Of a DNA stretch of 64,000 bases, positions 10,100 through 19,480 are shown in pieces (positions within the stretch are counted from its first letter, which is position 1; every line of letters begins with the position of its first letter). The translations under genes were made by a program, and so were the position numbers. This stretch comes from Imbroritus primus (GTDB lineage Bacteria; Pseudomonadota; Gammaproteobacteria; Burkholderiales; Burkholderiaceae), in contig NZ_OZ201294.1 in NCBI RefSeq assembly GCF_964332355.1, positions 62,001-126,000 of the forward strand. Direction: 5' to 3'. The notes under the pieces are model-generated. The model searched no databases. It worked only from the letters and a program-made list of their open reading frames with translations, and was not told the origin of the DNA.

Positions 10100-11281
10100 T
10101 CATGCCGTCTCGTTGAAAAATTCGCGGCCGATCAGCATGCGGCGGATCTCCGAGGTGCCGGCGCCAATCTCGTACAGCTTGGCGTCGCGCCACAGGCGAC
10201 CGGCCGGATAGTCGTTGACGTAGCCGTTGCCGCCGAGGATCTGGATCGCCTCGCCGGCCATCCAGGTGGCGCGTTCGGCGGTGTAGAGGATCACGCCCGC
10301 GCAGTCCTTGCGCAGTTGCCGCACGTGCGTCGCGCCGAGCGCGTCGAGGTTGCGGCCGACCGCGTACAGGTAGGCACGGCAGGCCTGCAGGGTGGTGTAC
10401 ATATCGGCCACCTTGCCCTGGATCAGCTGGAATTCCCCGATGCTCTGGCCGAACTGCCGGCGTTCATGGATATAGGGCGTAACCACATCGAGACAGGCCT
10501 GCATGATGCCGACCGGGCCGCCGGCCAGCACGGCGCGCTCATAGTCGAGGCCGCTCATCAGCACACGCGCGCCTTCGTTCTCGCCACCGAGCACATGGTG
10601 GGCCGGCACCTCGACATCGCTGAAGACGAGTTCCCCGGTCGGCGAACCGCGCATGCCGAGCTTGTCGAGTCGCTGCGCCACGCTGAAGCCGGGCATGTCC
10701 TTTTCCACGAGGAATGCCGTCATGCCCTGCGCACCGCGGTCCGGTTCGGTCTTGGCGTACACCACCAGCACATCGCAGTCGGGACCGTTGGTAATCCACA
10801 TCTTGGTGCCATTCAGGACGTAACGGTCACCCTTGCGCGTGGCACGCATGGTCATGCTAACCACATCGGACCCCGCGTTGGGTTCGCTCATGGCCAGCGC
10901 GCCGATCCACTCCCCGGAGACGAGGCGCGGCAGGTATTTCTGCTTTTGCAGGGGCGTGCCGTGGCGGTGGATCTGGTTGACGCAGAGATTGGAGTGCGCG
11001 CCGTAGGAGAGCCCTACGGCAGCGGAGGCGCGGCTGATTTCCTCCATGGCGAGCATGTGGGCCAGATAGCCCATGTTCGCGCCGCCGTAGTCTTCCGCCA
11101 CGGTGATGCCGAGCACCCCGAGATCGCCCATCTTGCGCCACAGATCGCGCGGAAAGCGGTCGTCTCGGTCGATGCCCGCAGCCAGCGGCGCGAGTTCCGC
11201 GCTGGCCCATTGCCGGACAGTGGCGCGCAGCATATCAAGATCTGCGCCGAGGGCAAAACTGAGACCGGGTAAGTGACTCAT
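10100..11281 (-). CDS. Isovaleryl-CoA dehydrogenase
   Basis: 393 residues from the ATG at 11281 (an ATG 12 bases upstream is also possible). It oxidises isovaleryl-CoA to 3-methylcrotonyl-CoA with FAD, the first committed step of the leucine branch. Visible blocks are AMSEPNAGSDVVSMTMRA (FAD site), the IVD-type catalytic Glu in LDYERAVLAGGPVGIMQACL, and LYEIGAGTSEIRRMLIGREF, in which the general acyl-CoA dehydrogenase Glu is replaced as in other IVDs. It is the first gene of a three-gene leftward set with gaps of 73 and 158 bases. Confidence 0.93.
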   Translation of the reverse strand: MSHLPGLSFALGADLDMLRATVRQWASAELAPLAAGIDRDDRFPRDLWRKMGDLGVLGITVAEDYGGANMGYLAHMLAMEEISRASAAVGLSYGAHSNLCVNQIHRHGTPLQKQKYLPRLVSGEWIGALAMSEPNAGSDVVSMTMRATRKGDRYVLNGTKMWITNGPDCDVLVVYAKTEPDRGAQGMTAFLVEKDMPGFSVAQRLDKLGMRGSPTGELVFSDVEVPAHHVLGGENEGARVLMSGLDYERAVLAGGPVGIMQACLDVVTPYIHERRQFGQSIGEFQLIQGKVADMYTTLQACRAYLYAVGRNLDALGATHVRQLRKDCAGVILYTAERATWMAGEAIQILGGNGYVNDYPAGRLWRDAKLYEIGAGTSEIRRMLIGREFFNETA

Positions 11282-11794
11282 AGGGTCGCCCATGGGTGTG
11301 CTTTTTCCGTGCGTTCGTTTTTCCCGCGCAGGCGGGGTCGGAACATCGGGGCAGTCGCCTGCGGTCGAGTGTGACCCACGGGCGGCGGAGCGTCAAGCTG
11401 GCGGTTTGGCCGGCGCTATCACCATCTATCGCCCAGCCTCGCCTGACACGCCGGGATGGCCATCTGCCCGGCTTGCTGGTGCGGGAAACCGTAATGCCAG
11501 GATGACGGACCGGGGCGCGCGCCTGATGACGGCTGCCACTGCCGGCGGCAGCAGGGTGGCGATGATATGTGACGCATACGCCGGGCAGCGCGGCTGTGTC
11601 CCTTTCGCCACGTTGTGTCGGCCCGGCAAGTCGGAGATTGACAGCAGCAAACATCCGGTAGGAATATTCTTAGACCATCACGCATCCGCCATTCACCCGC
11701 CCGGCCATACGCGCCACGTGGTACGGTCAGGCAGTGACTTCTGAATAGGCCGGATGGCTGACGGAGGCTGTGCAGTCACGACAGGAGGTCCGCC
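11282..11794. other. Intergenic region without a supported gene
   Basis: No convincing coding frame. It must hold the promoters of the leucine genes (left) and the 94-residue protein (right). A CCCGC-GCAG-GCGGG hairpin sits near 11324-11338 and a similar GTAATGCCAGGATGACGG tail near 11490-11508. This resembles a decayed interspersed repeat of the kind common in betaproteobacteria, but I could not pair the halves convincingly. Confidence 0.4.
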
Positions 11795-12079
11795 ATGCGA
11801 TTTCATCTGTTTGAGCGACGTCTGGACGCCCACGTGCGCAAGGCACGTGAATACCTGATGGAGGCCAATCTGGCGCGGGTCGAGCACCAGGCCGCGGCCG
11901 AACACCACGCCGCGCTGGCGCGCATGTATGCCGAGCGTGTTGCCCGACTGGAGCAGGAAGTCACGAAGGCGCTGCAGCCAATCTCAATGGCGGGGTCCGA
12001 TGCGCGGGCCGACGACGATGAGCCGGGCTTTGGCGATACCGTGCTGTTTCCTGTGCCGATACGCGGCGGACGTTCGTAA
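11795..12079 (+). CDS. Small helical hypothetical protein
   Basis: 94 residues, not recognised. A strong ACAGGAGG sequence precedes the ATG at good spacing. Residues 1-60 (LFERRLDAHVRKAREYLMEA then HHAALARMYAERVARLEQEV) are rich in Arg, Glu, Ala and Leu with heptad-like spacing and should form a long helix or coiled coil. The tail is acidic, then GRS. No signal peptide, no cysteine. It stands alone, so nothing about its role can be inferred from neighbours. Confidence 0.7.
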   Translation: MRFHLFERRLDAHVRKAREYLMEANLARVEHQAAAEHHAALARMYAERVARLEQEVTKALQPISMAGSDARADDDEPGFGDTVLFPVPIRGGRS

Positions 12080-12267
12080 CGGCTTGTCCATATCGCCAGT
12101 CACGACGTAACCGTCCGCCCGGGCGGTTGACTTCAGTTTCCGGCTGCTCCGCCGCAATGGGCGGCGGGATGAGCCGGTGCATGTCCTTCGCCCAGAACAC
12201 CCGGTCTGCGATAGCCCCAAGCGTCCATCAGCATCCGTGAGAAGGGCCGGCCACCGGCCTGCACCAA

Positions 12268-12678
12268 TCAATTCTCATATGGTGGCACATATCCCATCGC
12301 ATCGCACTGCCGCTTCACTTCCTGTGCTACGGCTCTCCGATTCCATTCCTCCTGCGCTGTCGGACTCAATCCCAGCTTATGGATATTTTCGTTGTAATAG
12401 TTGGGCCGTCGAGGGGCGACCTCACGCCTTTTTTCCTCTAGCGCGGCGTCCCACCCAATCTCCTGAGCTCTGAAAAAAAATACTCTTCTTTCCCACTCCT
12501 GCGCGCGTTCCTGACAGCCCGGCGTCCCTCGCTGAATGAAGTGTTCCCGATTGTGGGGCGTGAGGTCTTCCTTTTTGCATACCGTAGCCGTTCCGATTTC
12601 TGCGCTTCTGGTCGTGGTTGGAGAGGGAGGGGCGTTGCTGCCACAGCAACTCGAAAAACCCGAAAGAATCTTCTTCAT
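12268..12678 (-). CDS. Hypothetical protein, low-GC for the region
   Basis: 136 residues from the ATG at 12678, preceded by CCGAGGTGG. The start (MKKILSGFSSCCGSNAPP) is Lys-rich and has a Cys pair, but is too short and too weakly hydrophobic for a normal lipoprotein signal. The body is charged (QERAQEWERRVFFFRAQEIG ... LGLSPTAQEEWNRRAVAQEV). Base composition is clearly less GC-rich than the genes around it, which suggests acquisition by transfer. No family recognised. Confidence 0.55.
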   Translation of the reverse strand: MKKILSGFSSCCGSNAPPSPTTTRSAEIGTATVCKKEDLTPHNREHFIQRGTPGCQERAQEWERRVFFFRAQEIGWDAALEEKRREVAPRRPNYYNENIHKLGLSPTAQEEWNRRAVAQEVKRQCDAMGYVPPYEN

Positions 12679-12951
12679 GGATACCACCTCGGACAGAAAG
12701 AACTGCTGGTCAGTCTAGGCAGCGATACGAGATCAGGCAGGCCGGGAGTGTCAATTATTCTTGATTCATCGACTTGTTATGCAATGTCGTCAGTGTGCCC
12801 TCGCAAGCTCATATTTTTCCGATGCATGTTGTCCATGTCAGGTCCGCAGAGTTCCCAACCCTTGCTGCTGCCTGACGATAAAGCACTGGGCGCGCAGCGT
12901 GCCGATGGGCTGCCCACGCTACGGCAGCACAGCCCGTATGCATCCGCCGGA

Positions 12952-14142
12952 TCAGAACGTCCCGCCCGGCACCCGCACCCAGCCTTCCATCAGCACCCGC
13001 GCGCTGCGGCTCATGATGGCCTTGGTGACGGTCCATGCGCCATCGGCCTCGCGCGCTTCTGCGCCGACGCGCAATATGCCGGACGGATGGCCGAAACGTA
13101 CCGCCTGCCGCGTGCCGCCACCGGCCGCGAGGTTGACCAGCGTGCCGGGAATCGCTGCGGCGGTGCCGATGGCCACCGCTGCCGTGCCCATCATGGCGTG
13201 ATGCAGCTTGCCCATCGACAGGGCGCGTACCAGCAGGTCGATGTCGCCGGCTGCCACGGCCTTGCCGCTCGATGCCGTGTAGCTGGCCGGTTTGGCGACG
13301 AAGGCGACTTTTGGCGTGTGCTGGCGCGTTGCGGCCTGTTCGAGCGAGGAGATCAGCCCCATGCGCAGGGCGCCGTGTGCGCGGATGGTTTCGAACATCG
13401 CCAGCGCCTTGGGGTCGCTGTTGATGTCGTCCTGCAGTTCCGTGCCGGTGTAGCCGATGGCGTCGGCGTTGATGAAGATCGTGGGAATGCCGGCGTTGAT
13501 CAGCGTGGCCTGCAGTGCGCCGACGCCCGGCACCTCGAGCGTATCAACGAGATTGCCGGTCGGGAACATCGCACCGCCGCCGTCGCCATCGTCTTCGGCC
13601 GGGTCCATGAATTCGAGCTGCACTTCGGCGGCGGGAAAAGTCACGCCATCGAGCTCGAAGTCGCCGGTTTCCTGTACCGCGCCGTTGGTCATCGGCACGT
13701 GCGCAATGATGGTCTTGCTGATGTTTGCCTGCCAGATGCGGATGGTGGCGATGCCGTCGCGCGGCACGCGCGCGGGGTCGACCAGGCCGTTGCTGATGGC
13801 GAACGGGCCGACGGCGGCCGAAAGATTGCCGCAGTTGCCGCTCCAGTCGACGAAGGGCTGGTCGATGGAGACCTGGCCAAACAGATAGTCCACGTCATGA
13901 TCGGGGCGCGTGCTGCGCGAGACGATCACGGTCTTGCTGGTGCTCGAGGTGGCGCCGCCCATGCCGTCGATCTGTTTGCCGTAGGGGTCGGGGCTGCCGA
14001 TCACGCGTTGCAGCAGGGCGTCGCGCGCGGCGCCGGGCGTCTGCGCCGCGGCGGGCAGGTCTTCCAGGCGGAAGAACACGCCCTTGCTGGTGCCGCCGCG
14101 CATGTAGGTGGCGGGAATCTTGATCTGCGGAGCGTAGCTCAT
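12952..14142 (-). CDS. prpF: 2-methylaconitate cis-trans isomerase PrpF
   Basis: 396 residues of the PrpF fold (duplicated diaminopimelate-epimerase-like domains). It opens with IPATYMRGGTSKGVFFRLED, the hallmark N-terminal block containing the substrate-binding Arg-Gly-Gly-Thr-Ser. PrpF isomerises the 2-methylaconitate isomer made by AcnD so that aconitase can complete the methylcitrate cycle. It is the last gene of the leftward prpB-prpC-acnD-prpF set, 150 bases after acnD, and acnD and prpF nearly always occur together. Confidence 0.95.
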   Translation of the reverse strand: MSYAPQIKIPATYMRGGTSKGVFFRLEDLPAAAQTPGAARDALLQRVIGSPDPYGKQIDGMGGATSSTSKTVIVSRSTRPDHDVDYLFGQVSIDQPFVDWSGNCGNLSAAVGPFAISNGLVDPARVPRDGIATIRIWQANISKTIIAHVPMTNGAVQETGDFELDGVTFPAAEVQLEFMDPAEDDGDGGGAMFPTGNLVDTLEVPGVGALQATLINAGIPTIFINADAIGYTGTELQDDINSDPKALAMFETIRAHGALRMGLISSLEQAATRQHTPKVAFVAKPASYTASSGKAVAAGDIDLLVRALSMGKLHHAMMGTAAVAIGTAAAIPGTLVNLAAGGGTRQAVRFGHPSGILRVGAEAREADGAWTVTKAIMSRSARVLMEGWVRVPGGTF

Positions 14143-14292
14143 GATGGTCCGGTCTCAAAGGATGGGGAGCAATGGCTCGGTCTGGAATCTGGTGTGCGTG
14201 ACGCGCACGGCTGTACTGGATTGCCGGCCATTTGCTCCGATGGATTGGGTGGTACATGGCAGCGCAGTGTTCCGTGTTGCGCTGCCATGTCG

Positions 14293-16896
14293 TCACGCGG
14301 TCCGCGACGATTCGAGGAAGTCCTGCGCAAAGCGCTGGAGCACGCCGCCGGCCTCGTAAATCGATACTTCCTCGTCAGAGTCGAGGCGGCAGGTGACCGT
14401 GGCCTCGACTGTGCTGCCGTCCTTGCGGCGGATCACCAGCGTGAGGTCGGCGCGCGGCTGGCGCTGGCCGAGCACGTCGAAGGTTTCGGTGCCGTCGATG
14501 CCCAGCGTCTTGCGGTTCACCCCTGGCTTGAACTCGAGCGGCAGTACGCCCATGCCGATCAGGTTGGTGCGGTGGATGCGCTCGAACCCTTCGGCTACGA
14601 TCGCTTCCACGCCGGCCAGCCGCACGCCCTTGGCGGCCCAGTCGCGCGACGATCCCTGGCCGTAGTCGGCGCCGGCAATGATGATCAACGGCTGCTTGCG
14701 GTCCATATAGGTCTCGATCGCCTCCCACATGCGTACGACCTTGCCATCCGGCTCGATGCGCGCCAGCGAGCCTCTCTTGAGCGCGCCATCGACCACTGCC
14801 ATTTCGTTCAGCAGCGTCGGGTTGGCGAAGGTGGCGCGTTGCGCAGTAAGGTGGTCGCCGCGGTGCGTGGCGTAGGAGTTGAAGTCTTCTTCCGGCAGGC
14901 CCATCTTGGCGAGATACTCGCCGGCCGCACTGTTCAACAGAATGGCATTGGACGGCGACAGGTGATCGGTGGTGATGTTGTCGCCCAACACAGCCAGCGG
15001 ACGCATGCCGCGCAGCGTACGTTCCCCGGCCAGTGCGCCTTCCCAGTAGGGCGGACGGCGGATGTAGGTGCTCTGCGGCCGCCAGTCGTACAGCGGGCTG
15101 ACCTGTTCGCCGCTATCCACGGACAGCGCGAACATCGGTTCGTACACCTTGCGGAACTGCTCCGGCTTGACGCTCTTGGCCACAATGGCATCGATCTCTG
15201 CGTCGGTGGGCCAGATGTCCTTGAGCGTCACGGGCCTGCCCTGCGCATCGGTGCCGAGCACATCCTGTTCGATATCGAAACGGATTGTGCCGGCAATGGC
15301 ATAAGCCACGACCAGTGGCGGCGACGCGAGAAAGGCCTGCTTGGCATATGGGTGGATGCGGCCGTCGAAGTTGCGGTTGCCCGACAGCACGGCCGTGGCG
15401 TACAGGTCGCGGTCGATGATTTCCTGCTGGATCTTGGGGTCGAGCGCGCCGGACATGCCATTGCAGGTGGTGCAGGCAAAGGCGACGATGCCGAAGCCGA
15501 GTTTCTCCAGGTCGGGCAGCAGCCCGGATTCCTGCAGGTACAGTTCGACGGCTTTCGAGCCAGGCGCGAGCGAGCTTTTGACCCAGGGCTTGCGCGTCAG
15601 GCCACGTGCATTGGCATTGCGCGCCAGCAGGGCGGCGGCGATCACGTTACGGGGGTTGCTGGTGTTGGTGCAGCTGGTAATGGCGGCGATGATCACCGCG
15701 CCGTCAGGCATGGTGCCTTCGCCCTGTGCCGGCATGGCCCAGTCGGCGGCGATGCCGCGCGCGGCCAGGTCCGAGGTTGGCAGGCGCTTGTGCGGATTCG
15801 ATGGGCCGGCCATATTGCGCACCACGCTCGACAGGTCGAACTTCAGCACGCGTTCGTACTGTGCCTGCTGCAGCGTATCGGCCCACAGGCCGGCGGTTTT
15901 CGCATAGGTTTCGACGAGCGCCACCTGGGCATCGTCGCGGCCGGTGAGGCGCAGGTAGTCAAGGGTCTGGTTGTCGATGTAGAACATCGCCGCCGTGGCG
16001 CCATACTCGGGCGCCATGTTGGAAATGGTGGCGCGGTCGCCAAGCGTGAGGCTGGCCGCGCCGGGGCCGTAGAACTCCAGGTAGGCGCCGACCACGCGCT
16101 CCTTGCGCAGGAATTCGGTCAGTGCCAGCACGATGTCGGTCGCGGTGATGCCGGGCTGGCGCTGGCCTGTGAGCTCGACGCCGACGATATCGGGCAGGCG
16201 CATCCACGAGGCACGGCCGAGCATGACGTTCTCGGCTTCGAGCCCGCCCACGCCGATGGCGATCACGCCGAGCGCATCGACGTGCGGGGTGTGGCTATCG
16301 GTGCCGACGCAGGTGTCGGGAAAGGCCACCCCGTCCTGCACGTAGATCACGGGCGACATCTTCTCCAGGTTGATCTGGTGCATGATGCCGTTGCCCGGGG
16401 GAATCACATCCACGTTCTTGAAGGCGTTTTTCGTCCAGTTGATGAAATCAAAGCGATCTTCGTTGCGGCGGTCTTCGATGGCGCGGTTCTTGGCGAAGGC
16501 ATCGGGATCGAAGCCACCGCATTCCACCGCCAGCGAGTGATCGACGATCAGCTGCACCGGTACCACCGGGTTGACCTTGGCCGGGTCACCGCCCTGGTCG
16601 GCAATCGCATCACGCAGGCCGGCGAGGTCGACCAGTGCGGTCTGGCCGAGAATGTCATGGCACACCACACGCGCCGGATACCACGGAAAATCCAGGTCGC
16701 GGCGGCGCTCGATCAGCTGGCGCAGCGAAGCCTCGAGCGTAGCCGGATCGCAGCGGCGCACGAGGTTCTCGGCCAGCACGCGCGAGGTGTATGGCAGGGT
16801 GGCATAGGCGCCGGGCTGGATGGCTTCGACGGCTGCGCGCGCGTCGTAGTAGTCGAGTTGAGTGCCCGGAAGCAGCTTGCGGTGTGCAGTATTCAT
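14293..16896 (-). CDS. acnD: 2-methylcitrate dehydratase AcnD (Fe-S dependent)
   Basis: 867 residues, aconitase superfamily, somewhat shorter than AcnA as expected for AcnD. The 4Fe-4S ligands are seen in AAITSCTNTSNPRNV and AFACTTCNGMSG. The C-terminal swivel domain carries YGQGSSRDWAAKG. It dehydrates 2-methylcitrate in propionate breakdown and, unlike PrpD, works with PrpF. There is a 204-base gap to prpC upstream. No PrpD gene is present, so this organism uses the AcnD/PrpF variant. Confidence 0.95.
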   Translation of the reverse strand: MNTAHRKLLPGTQLDYYDARAAVEAIQPGAYATLPYTSRVLAENLVRRCDPATLEASLRQLIERRRDLDFPWYPARVVCHDILGQTALVDLAGLRDAIADQGGDPAKVNPVVPVQLIVDHSLAVECGGFDPDAFAKNRAIEDRRNEDRFDFINWTKNAFKNVDVIPPGNGIMHQINLEKMSPVIYVQDGVAFPDTCVGTDSHTPHVDALGVIAIGVGGLEAENVMLGRASWMRLPDIVGVELTGQRQPGITATDIVLALTEFLRKERVVGAYLEFYGPGAASLTLGDRATISNMAPEYGATAAMFYIDNQTLDYLRLTGRDDAQVALVETYAKTAGLWADTLQQAQYERVLKFDLSSVVRNMAGPSNPHKRLPTSDLAARGIAADWAMPAQGEGTMPDGAVIIAAITSCTNTSNPRNVIAAALLARNANARGLTRKPWVKSSLAPGSKAVELYLQESGLLPDLEKLGFGIVAFACTTCNGMSGALDPKIQQEIIDRDLYATAVLSGNRNFDGRIHPYAKQAFLASPPLVVAYAIAGTIRFDIEQDVLGTDAQGRPVTLKDIWPTDAEIDAIVAKSVKPEQFRKVYEPMFALSVDSGEQVSPLYDWRPQSTYIRRPPYWEGALAGERTLRGMRPLAVLGDNITTDHLSPSNAILLNSAAGEYLAKMGLPEEDFNSYATHRGDHLTAQRATFANPTLLNEMAVVDGALKRGSLARIEPDGKVVRMWEAIETYMDRKQPLIIIAGADYGQGSSRDWAAKGVRLAGVEAIVAEGFERIHRTNLIGMGVLPLEFKPGVNRKTLGIDGTETFDVLGQRQPRADLTLVIRRKDGSTVEATVTCRLDSDEEVSIYEAGGVLQRFAQDFLESSRTA

Positions 16897-17099
16897 GGTG
16901 TGGGTGCCGGGTGGGGTCTTGGGGAAACGTTATCGAAAGGCGGCTGGCGTGGTTCCGTGGTCATTGCCCAAGCACAAAGCTTGCGGCGACACATCCGGCA
17001 GCGGCATTGCGATAGCCTTCCTGTTCAGGATAGCCGCCGGACCTGACATCCGGCGGCAGCGTGGCGCGGCACATGCATTGATGCGTGCCGCGCCGTGCT

Positions 17100-18248
17100 T
17101 CAACGCTGGTCGAGCGGGACGAACTTGAGGTTCTCCGGTCCGACGTAGTTGGCGCTCGGGCGGATGATCTTGTTGTCGATGCGCTGCTCGATGATGTGCG
17201 CGCTCCAGCCTGCCGTGCGGGCGATCACGAACAGCGGCGTGAACATGGCCGTCGGCACGCCCATCATGTGGTAGCTCACCGCGCTGAACCAGTCGAGGTT
17301 GGGGAACATCTTCTTGATGTCCCACATCACCGTTTCCAGGCGCTCGGCAATGTCGAACATCTTGGTCGAGCCGGCTTCTTTCGACAGTTGCAGCGCGACT
17401 TCCTTGATCACCTTGTTGCGCGGATCGCCGATGGTGTACACGGGGTGGCCGAAGCCGATCACCACTTCCTTGGCCTCCACGCGGCGGCGGATATCGGCCT
17501 CGGCATCGTCCGGCGATTCGTAGCGCTTCTGCACTTCGAAGGCAACTTCATTGGCGCCGCCGTGCTTGGGACCGCGCAGGGCGCCGATCCCGCCGCAGAT
17601 GGCGGAGTACATATCGGAGCCGGTGCCAGCGACGACACGGGCGGTGAAGGTCGAGGCGTTGAATTCATGCTCGGCGTACAGGTTGAGCGACACATGCATG
17701 GCCTTCACCCAGCTGTCCGATGGCTTTGCGCCATGCAGCAGGTGCAGGAAATGGCCGCCGATGGAATCGTCATCTGTTTCCACGTCGATGCGCTTGCCGT
17801 TGTGGCTGTAGTGGTACCAGTACAGCAGCATCGAGCCGAACGAGGCCATCAGGCGGTCGGCGATGTCGCGCGCGCCCGGCGTGTTGTGGTCGTCTTTCTC
17901 GGGCAGGACCGTGCCAAGCACCGAGGCGCCGGTGCGCATCACGTCCATCGGGTGGGCGCTGGCCGGCACGCATTCGAGCGCGGTCTTCACATTGGCGGGC
18001 AGGCCGCGCAGGGCCTTCAGCTTGGCCTTGTAGGCGGTCAGCTCGGCGCGGTTGGGCAGCGTACCGTGGACCAGCAGGTGGGCCACTTCCTCGAATTCGC
18101 AGGCGTCGGCAAGGTCGAGGATGTCGTAGCCGCGGTAGTGCAGGTCATTGCCGGTGCGGCCGACCGTACAGAGCGCGGTATTGCCAGCGGCAACGCCCGA
18201 CAGGGCGACGGATTTCTTGGCTTTGGGGAGGACTTGTTCTCCGGACAT
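17100..18248 (-). CDS. prpC: 2-methylcitrate synthase
   Basis: 382 residues of the citrate synthase family. An AGGAGA site precedes the ATG. Family blocks seen are LCTVGRTGNDLHYRGYDILD, HPMDVMRTGASVLG, the active-site GGANEVAFEV and GFGHPVYTIGDPRN, and the substrate Arg region FVIARTAGWSAHIIEQRIDN. It condenses propionyl-CoA with oxaloacetate. The short type and the position between prpB and acnD separate it from housekeeping GltA. It lies 96 bases downstream of prpB. Confidence 0.95.
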   Translation of the reverse strand: MSGEQVLPKAKKSVALSGVAAGNTALCTVGRTGNDLHYRGYDILDLADACEFEEVAHLLVHGTLPNRAELTAYKAKLKALRGLPANVKTALECVPASAHPMDVMRTGASVLGTVLPEKDDHNTPGARDIADRLMASFGSMLLYWYHYSHNGKRIDVETDDDSIGGHFLHLLHGAKPSDSWVKAMHVSLNLYAEHEFNASTFTARVVAGTGSDMYSAICGGIGALRGPKHGGANEVAFEVQKRYESPDDAEADIRRRVEAKEVVIGFGHPVYTIGDPRNKVIKEVALQLSKEAGSTKMFDIAERLETVMWDIKKMFPNLDWFSAVSYHMMGVPTAMFTPLFVIARTAGWSAHIIEQRIDNKIIRPSANYVGPENLKFVPLDQR

Positions 18249-18344
18249 TTCTGGGTCTCCTGGTGTCTGCGCAAAGTGTACGTCGTGGGTGCGTCCTGGG
18301 CGCGGCCGTAGACCGGACCGCGCAATGCATCGTGGGGGTGCTGA

Positions 18345-19235
18345 TCAGCCCTTGCCCTGGGCAAACAGGGCGTCGAGTTTCTGTTCGAAATCGTGGTAGC
18401 CGATGCTGTCATACAGTTCCATGCGTGTCTGCATGGTATCGAGCACATTCTTCTGCGTGCCGTCGCGGCGGATCGCCTCGTAGACACGTTCGGCCGCCTT
18501 GTTCATGGCGCGGAAGGCCGACAGCGGGTAGAGGATCATGGCGACGCCAGCGCTGGCCAGTTCATCGCGCGTGAACAGCGGCGTCTGACCGAATTCGGTG
18601 ATGTTAGCCAGCACCGGTACCTGCACGGCATCGACAAACTTGCGGTACATGGCGAGATCCGTCATGGCTTCGGGGAAGATCGCATCGGCGCCGGCTTCCA
18701 CACAGGCCACGGCGCGTTCGATGGCCTTGTCCAGGCCCTCGATGGCGAGCGCGTCGGTACGCGCCATGATGACGAAGTCGGGATCGGTACGGGCATCCAC
18801 GGCCGCCTTGATGCGGTCCACCATCTCGCCTTGCGAGACGATTTCCTTGTTCGGGCGATGGCCGCACCGTTTGGCGCCGACCTGATCCTCGATATGCATG
18901 GCACCGGCACCGGCCTTGATCAGCGAGCGCGTGGTGCGCGCCACGTTGAAAGCCGACGAGCCGAAACCGGTATCCACATCGACCAGCAGCGGCACGTCGC
19001 ACACGTCGGTGATGCGGCGCACATCGGTCAGCACATCGTCGAGACCGGAAATGCCGAGGTCCGGCAGACCCAGCGAGCCGGCCGCGACGCCGCCGCCCGA
19101 GAGGTAGATGGCGCGATAGCCTGCGCGTTTGGCGAGCAGGGCATGGTTGGCGTTGATGGCGCCGATGACCTGCAGGGGTTGTTCTTCGGCGAGCGCCAGG
19201 CGGAAACGGGCGCCGGCGGATGCGGGAATGGACAC
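18345..19235 (-). CDS. prpB: 2-methylisocitrate lyase PrpB
   Basis: 296 residues starting at GTG 19235, which has GGAGG eight bases upstream; this equals the length of the E. coli enzyme. A longer frame starts at ATG 19286, but that codon overlaps the sigma-54 promoter and cannot be in the transcript. Catalytic blocks of the isocitrate lyase/PEP mutase family are VDVDTGFGSSAFNVARTTRS (Mg-binding Asp) and the loop IEDQVGAKRCGHRPNKEIV with its Cys nucleophile/acid in KRCGH. It splits 2-methylisocitrate into pyruvate and succinate. Confidence 0.95.
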   Translation of the reverse strand: MSIPASAGARFRLALAEEQPLQVIGAINANHALLAKRAGYRAIYLSGGGVAAGSLGLPDLGISGLDDVLTDVRRITDVCDVPLLVDVDTGFGSSAFNVARTTRSLIKAGAGAMHIEDQVGAKRCGHRPNKEIVSQGEMVDRIKAAVDARTDPDFVIMARTDALAIEGLDKAIERAVACVEAGADAIFPEAMTDLAMYRKFVDAVQVPVLANITEFGQTPLFTRDELASAGVAMILYPLSAFRAMNKAAERVYEAIRRDGTQKNVLDTMQTRMELYDSIGYHDFEQKLDALFAQGKG

Positions 19236-19269
19236 GGTGAATACCTCCGGAGTGGGTTGCGGCAGGTAT

Positions 19270-19285
19270 CGCAAGGCGCGTGCCA
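19270..19285 (-). promoter_or_regulatory. Sigma-54 (-24/-12) promoter of prpB
   Basis: Minus strand reads TGGCAC, five bases, TTGCG, matching the sigma-54 consensus TGGCAC-N5-TTGCW with GG at -24 and GC at -12. It ends 35 bases before the prpB GTG. A divergent PrpR enhancer-binding activator supports it. Expected control: activation by PrpR with 2-methylcitrate as inducer, from knowledge of enterobacterial PrpR. Confidence 0.85.
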
Positions 19286-19320
19286 TATAATAAATTACTT
19301 TTAATAAAATACTTTATCTA

Positions 19321-19418
19321 TTGAATTTAAACAGAAATTTAATTCAATAATTTGTGCTCCGCAGACGCGTTTCATTGTTGTATTTCATTTTTGAAACATT
19401 GGTATTTCACATTGAAAT
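19321..19418. promoter_or_regulatory. Candidate PrpR operator region between prpB and prpR
   Basis: Three inverted repeats lie in the AT-rich gap upstream of the sigma-54 promoter: TTGAATT/AATTCAA at 19321-19347, TTTCA/TGAAA with a 4-base spacer at 19383-19396, and ATTTCA/TGAAAT with a 3-base spacer at 19404-19418. A further TTTCATTG half-site is near 19370. TTTCA/TGAAA-type repeats 50-150 bases upstream of a -24/-12 promoter are where an enhancer-binding protein would sit. Confidence 0.65.
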
Positions 19419-19480
19419 CCATGTGCAACGCGCCGATAATGAGACGTCCGTCGTTTTCCGGCCACCGCCGGCTCCGTATC

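Noticed and set aside
12541..17046. 1501-residue open frame on the plus strand
   Set aside because: Antisense to acnD and prpF, whose motifs are unmistakable; no start signal or domain.
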